A DNA stretch of 64,000 bases from contig VZRZ01005138.1 of assembly GCA_013398175.1 (NCBI GenBank), positions 831,817 to 895,816 on the forward strand. The letters are read 5' to 3'. The stretch comes from Climacteris rufus (lineage: Eukaryota > Chordata > Aves > Passeriformes > Climacteridae). The position numbers were made by a program, and so were the translations under genes. Positions 59,883-64,000 of the stretch are shown here, piece after piece (the first letter of the stretch is position 1; each line of letters opens with the position of its first letter). The notes under the pieces were generated by a model. It did no database searches. It had not been told where the DNA came from and was given only the letters and a program-made list of their open reading frames with translations.

Positions 59883-62800
59883 ATATGGACAGAGCCTTTC
59901 TATAAATCACCAAATAAATTTAACACCTGACCCCTTGGTAGCAAGGCTCCTTCATAGAAGCACCCCACTGTATACTTTTCACAGTTTCATTCATCCACTG
60001 TAGAAATCTCCTGCATGCAAACTACTTAACTGGAGATAGCTCTTCAAGCTTTACAGTTGCACCAAGATAGATGGACAGAAGACTGGACTAGATGACCCAA
60101 CAGGTTTACACTATTTTTGCAATTTCTCCTAGTATGTTGAATAATGGCCTTTAAAAATGGCAAATTTACGTCTGCTTATCTATCTACAGTTGAGGTTTCC
60201 CACAGAGACAAGCAAACTCTAAAGAATTTAAGAGTTCATGTCTCTCTCAAGTTATTTAGGATTACAGGAGTGACATGAATATTTATTTTTATTATAAATT
60301 AAATCTTTATTTTCATCACTTTACCAAGCACTGCAAAATAGGGATAAGTAAAAGGACTGTAGCTAAAATAACAGTACCCAAAGGATGTAAAATATGAACT
60401 ATATACAAGGATTTTTCAAATACAACCACACAAAAACCTTTCAAAAATAGTTTGGTTTCTAAACACTATAGCATGGCCTTTTGCTGGTAAAGAAAACTCC
60501 ATCTACTAGCTAAACATAGAAAAGGCACTGGTCTCTCAATGTCAAGAAGGCTTAGAGGGGGCAACAAAAGAATAATCAGTTCATCTGTGTTTGCAAAAAT
60601 AGGACAAATATTTTTTGCTAAAAGGAAGGCACAAAAATCTTGCATTTTAGGTTTTATCTTTACAACCTAAGCAGGAAAAATTTTCATATCCTCTTAAGAA
60701 TATAATATAAAAGACAAGGTATTTGTCATATTTCCTCCCATACTTAAGTTAACGGCACAAGAATGAATACATTTTCTGTGATGGCTCAGCAGTTAAGTGC
60801 TGTCTGGAAAATATTAAAAGAAATGGCATTTTTTTCAGAGAAACACAGCTTTAAAAATTTTTTGGATGCATGAAAAAAATCATTAATCTGCTGGTTCACC
60901 ATAGTTTGATAGATCACTTGTTCTTGAATTTGTGGCATTGTTCTTCTTTGTACATGCTCAAATTGTTAGACCTACATCAAATATAGCAATCCCAGGACTG
61001 TAAATGCAGTGTGGCTGAAAAAGCACACTTCTCCCATTTCCCAAAGGCACTGCATTTTCAAAAACCTCCTGGAAGGATTTAAATATTCTCTTTTGGTGGA
61101 TAGTTTCTTTTGCTACAAACGAGCAGATGTCTGCCTTTTGGCAATTCTTTTTTATGCAGTTATTTGAAAACAATTACAGAAAAATATTAAAATTTATATC
61201 TAAAAAATACTCTACAAAGATCTGCATTTCTCAGAATAGTCACACAGACATTTCAGAAAGCCTAGGAATTGCTACAAAATGCTTCTTCTCTTCCACCCTC
61301 CACTAGTACCTCCTCTACACAAAATTGCACAGAGTACACATTAGCAACTTCCCAATTGTTCCTGCACCCCAGACTTAGGTGCTGTGATTTTAGCATTGCT
61401 CTTTCTAACCCAGAAGCATTAGGGTTTAATGAATGCATCTGATAACTGCCAGAGTTTCATACCTCAGGATTTATAGGATACCATGATGCAGCCTATGATA
61501 TCAACACAATCACAAGTATAGCTTACTTATTAGTGTCTCTCTTCCTCAACAGTGAGGGCTGCCTTTGAATTGTTATCTTTACTCCAGATGAATGCCCAAG
61601 TCTCCTGTCTGCAAACTCAGACAGCTCTTATTAAATTTCTCAGCAGTAAGAATCCTGAAGCTCTCTACCCATGCCCACAAATGGAGCCTACAAGAAAACC
61701 TCCTTGACAGTTACTTCTGTCAGTTTGCTCCATTCCTGCATCCCTGGCTCCAGGAAGTCAACAGGCAAGCCTACCTATAGTTCCCCATGTCGTTGGCCAG
61801 AATCTGATCACAGCAGAATATTTTCCCGTTTGAGGTTACTGCAGACCCGTAAGAGTTTCAATTGTGAGTGACTATGCTGCTTTATCAGATTCCTTTCTGT
61901 CAGGACTTGCTTGATAAACAATTTTAAAAGCAATTAACTCACTTGCATGAAGGCATCTTGATAATGGCTTCCAAATTTTAAGCAGCAGAAGGAAAGATGC
62001 ATGGTGTTACAATCCCATTTCAACCCCATTTCAGGTATATTCAAGGGCTCTATTTTCTATGATGGGATGGATGGTGTTAAACATTGTTCAGTCAAGAAAG
62101 CTACCTAAAGATACTAGAACTACATAGGTTTCATCTTCATTCTCTGAGTTCTGACTGAAGTTAGTCAGTTCAACAAAGCATATCAATACAAATTCAAACC
62201 AACACTTGGATGTTCGTTGTGCTGCTAATATGTGCTCAAGCACATAACATGAAGCAATGAAACAGAGGACAACAAATGCAAGTAAAGGGTGTTTTGTCAC
62301 TTCTAATTTGGTCAATGCAATTTGTTTTTCTTTTGCAGGCTCAGAATAGCAGAAAAATAGAATTATCCACTCTTTATTTTCCCATTTCAGTAAGGGCATG
62401 AAATGTACTACTAGTTGCTTTATGACCGGAAACAATTTCTTGGAAATAGCCTCTACTCATTGCTTCCTACACTGATGCAATTTTTTGCATAACCAGATGG
62501 GATATTTTTCCAAGCATAAGAGGTTTGTCTTTCTGCATAAGATGGGAATGAAGAATAATGAAATTTCGACCTTTTCTTCATCCCTTCAAAGAGCAGGAGC
62601 TTTCCAGAGAGACAGGAGTTTGACAGTTACCACTCAAACAGAAAAATTTTTAAAAAATCAATTCCCCAAATGCAAAAAACAATTCAAATCAGAGTAATTA
62701 AGAGCAGAGTTCCTGACAGTATTTTTGCAAGATCTCTCTACAAATACATTTTGGTGCTTTACATGCGCTAAAATCCAGCAACCTAAGTTACACGATTTTG

Positions 62801-64000
62801 TGCTTACAAAACATGACCACGGAAAACTCTGTCCTCAAATTAAAAAAAAAGCAATAGAAATATGCACAATATATTATGTAAGGCAATATAACCCCTTCAT
62901 TTTCCAGCAAAGAGGAAGGAGTGACAGTGCTCTACTGATAGGATAGCATGATCTTTGCTAAAATACACTTGAATATGTTTACTAGCACTGTGCAAGATGA
63001 CACAGCAGCATAGTTAACATAGAACCACAAATGTCTAAGCAGACTAAGTACATTTTGTGATACATTATTCTTTTTTTATTGTGTTTGTTCACTTGCTAAT
63101 TTGCACAATTCAGTAATTCATAAAAGTCTTCCTATCATTAGTGTAAATTAGTAATTTTCTAGCACATATTTTAAAATACACATTAAATTTATACTATACA
63201 TTGCATGTTTGTTGTCTTTGTGAAGATGAAAAAATATTGCATGGCCAAATGAAATTCTTGGGTGATTATTTTGAACCTGAAAATAGCTCTACACAAACTC
63301 CTGACATATTTCTCAATGTCAGCCTAGTGAGAGTATATCACTCACCAGCATTTTTCTGCTTAGCATGAAAATATAAAGCTATTTTTTTCTGAATAGCTCC
63401 TGATAGCACTACCTATTCATGTATTTTAAACTGAAGTCATTTCTACACTGGATGAATCCTATTACTGCCACACCAGTAACATCATACCTGTCCTAATCCT
63501 CCTCTAACACATACTTTTCCCATAGTATAAGCCTAAGTCACTAGATAAATCTCAAATAGAGGCAGGTTCCATCAAAAAACTTAAACATCAGATTTTGGTT
63601 TTAGACTCAGCCAAATAATCATTCAACTGTAGATCACAGTATTGCTTTGCAAGAGCAACAGCAATGGCTCACCATCATTTTTGGAGGAATAAGGGTTCTT
63701 CTTAATGTATCTACCTCATTACCACAGTATGTGTATTGTTTACACAATACAAACACTACAAATAATATTATGAACACCTTTACAAATTTTAAAGTTCCAA
63801 AAGAACAAACAAACCAGACCTATTTTCAGATGTTGTGATTCAGTGTTATCTTTTATTAAGACAAAAATTAACGAGTTCCAACATTTTCAATATTCGTACA
63901 ACATCCATAATGTAAGGTGTGGGACACAACCCACTGTGACCAAAAGAGTTGAAATTAGTTTAGTCGTCAGCCATGAATTATGCGTGACAAATGCCCCCAA

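Larger units (their letters stand above)
47752..64000 (-). other. DPYD: DPYD intron 3, partial (upstream part)
   Basis: Intron running from the exon 4 acceptor to the window edge, at least 16.2 kb. It holds a solo LTR (49498-50571), a G-rich motif cluster (about 51044-51320), a pure purine tract (53138-53288), a CpG-dense patch (54755-54895), a SINE (56629-56760), a 16-bp exact tandem duplication (58853-58884) and A/C-rich low-complexity DNA (59738-59882). From about 60 kb to the end I see nothing distinct. Exon 3 was looked for by its expected peptide and not found. Confidence 0.85.

Noticed and set aside
60068..60110. AGACTGGACTAGATGACCCAA, similar to the CR1 segment GGACTAGATGACC
   Set aside because: Only about 15-20 bp match and the expected CCCTTCCAACC and octamer tail do not follow. 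It is too short to call.
62088..62435. 115-codon minus-strand frame with hydrophobic stretches
   Set aside because: Hydrophobic runs are common in translated AT-rich DNA; there is no motif and no match to DPYD exon 3.
62448..62475. Minus-strand GAAGCAATGAG resembling the end of DPYD exon 3 (Glu-Ala-Met-Arg)
   Set aside because: The bases after ATGAG are TAGAGG with no GT donor in the right place, and the upstream codons (a stop within CATCAGTGTAGG) do not match the expected ERGALR sequence. It is a chance match.

Overview
This is vertebrate nuclear DNA, almost certainly from a bird and probably from a passerine. It is AT-rich, intron-dominated sequence with one interrupted gene on the minus strand. 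The bird call rests on CR1 LINE fragments with the avian 3' end, an LTR with TGTCGTGGTTT/AAACCACGACA-type termini, and two copies of a SINE that joins a tRNA-Ile-like head to a CR1 tail (the architecture of TguSINE1 of songbirds). No bacterial gene, CRISPR array, rRNA or functional tRNA is visible.

The gene is DPYD, dihydropyrimidine dehydrogenase, which carries out the first and rate-limiting step of uracil and thymine breakdown. Five consecutive coding exons are present, matching human coding exons 4 to 8 in length and phase: exon 4 at 47664-47751, exon 5 at 36046-36207, exon 6 at 26055-26251, exon 7 at 22036-22117 and exon 8 at 18545-18632. All have AG acceptors and GT donors, and the reading frame runs unbroken through all five (617 nt, about residues 78-284 of the human protein). 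They encode the end of the N-terminal iron-sulfur domain and the start of the FAD domain. The ligands C79, C82, C87, C91, C130, C136, C140 and Q156 are present, as are the FAD motif GAGPAS and R235.

Layout from low to high coordinate (3' to 5' of the gene): 1-18544 is part of intron 8, with one SINE near 8.3 kb. 18545-26251 holds exons 8, 7 and 6 with short introns of 3.4 and 3.9 kb. 26252-36045 is intron 5, with a broken CR1 pair at 30.0-30.8 kb, an exon-like GC-rich island at 32.1-32.45 kb, and a perfect 18-bp RFX-type palindrome at the head of an unusually long open frame at 33.1-33.7 kb. 36046-36207 is exon 5. 36208-47663 is intron 4, with a CR1 tail at 45.1 kb. 47664-47751 is exon 4. 47752-64000 is part of intron 3, with a solo LTR at 49.5-50.6 kb, a G-rich and homeobox-motif cluster at 51.0-51.3 kb, a 151-bp pure purine tract at 53.1-53.3 kb and a second SINE at 56.7 kb.

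Exons 1-3 and 9 onward, the promoter and the polyadenylation site lie outside the window or were not found. I did not find a convincing new biological system. The best candidates for a second look are the RFX palindrome with its adjoining 218-codon open frame, the exon-like island at 32.1 kb and the motif cluster at 51.0-51.3 kb.
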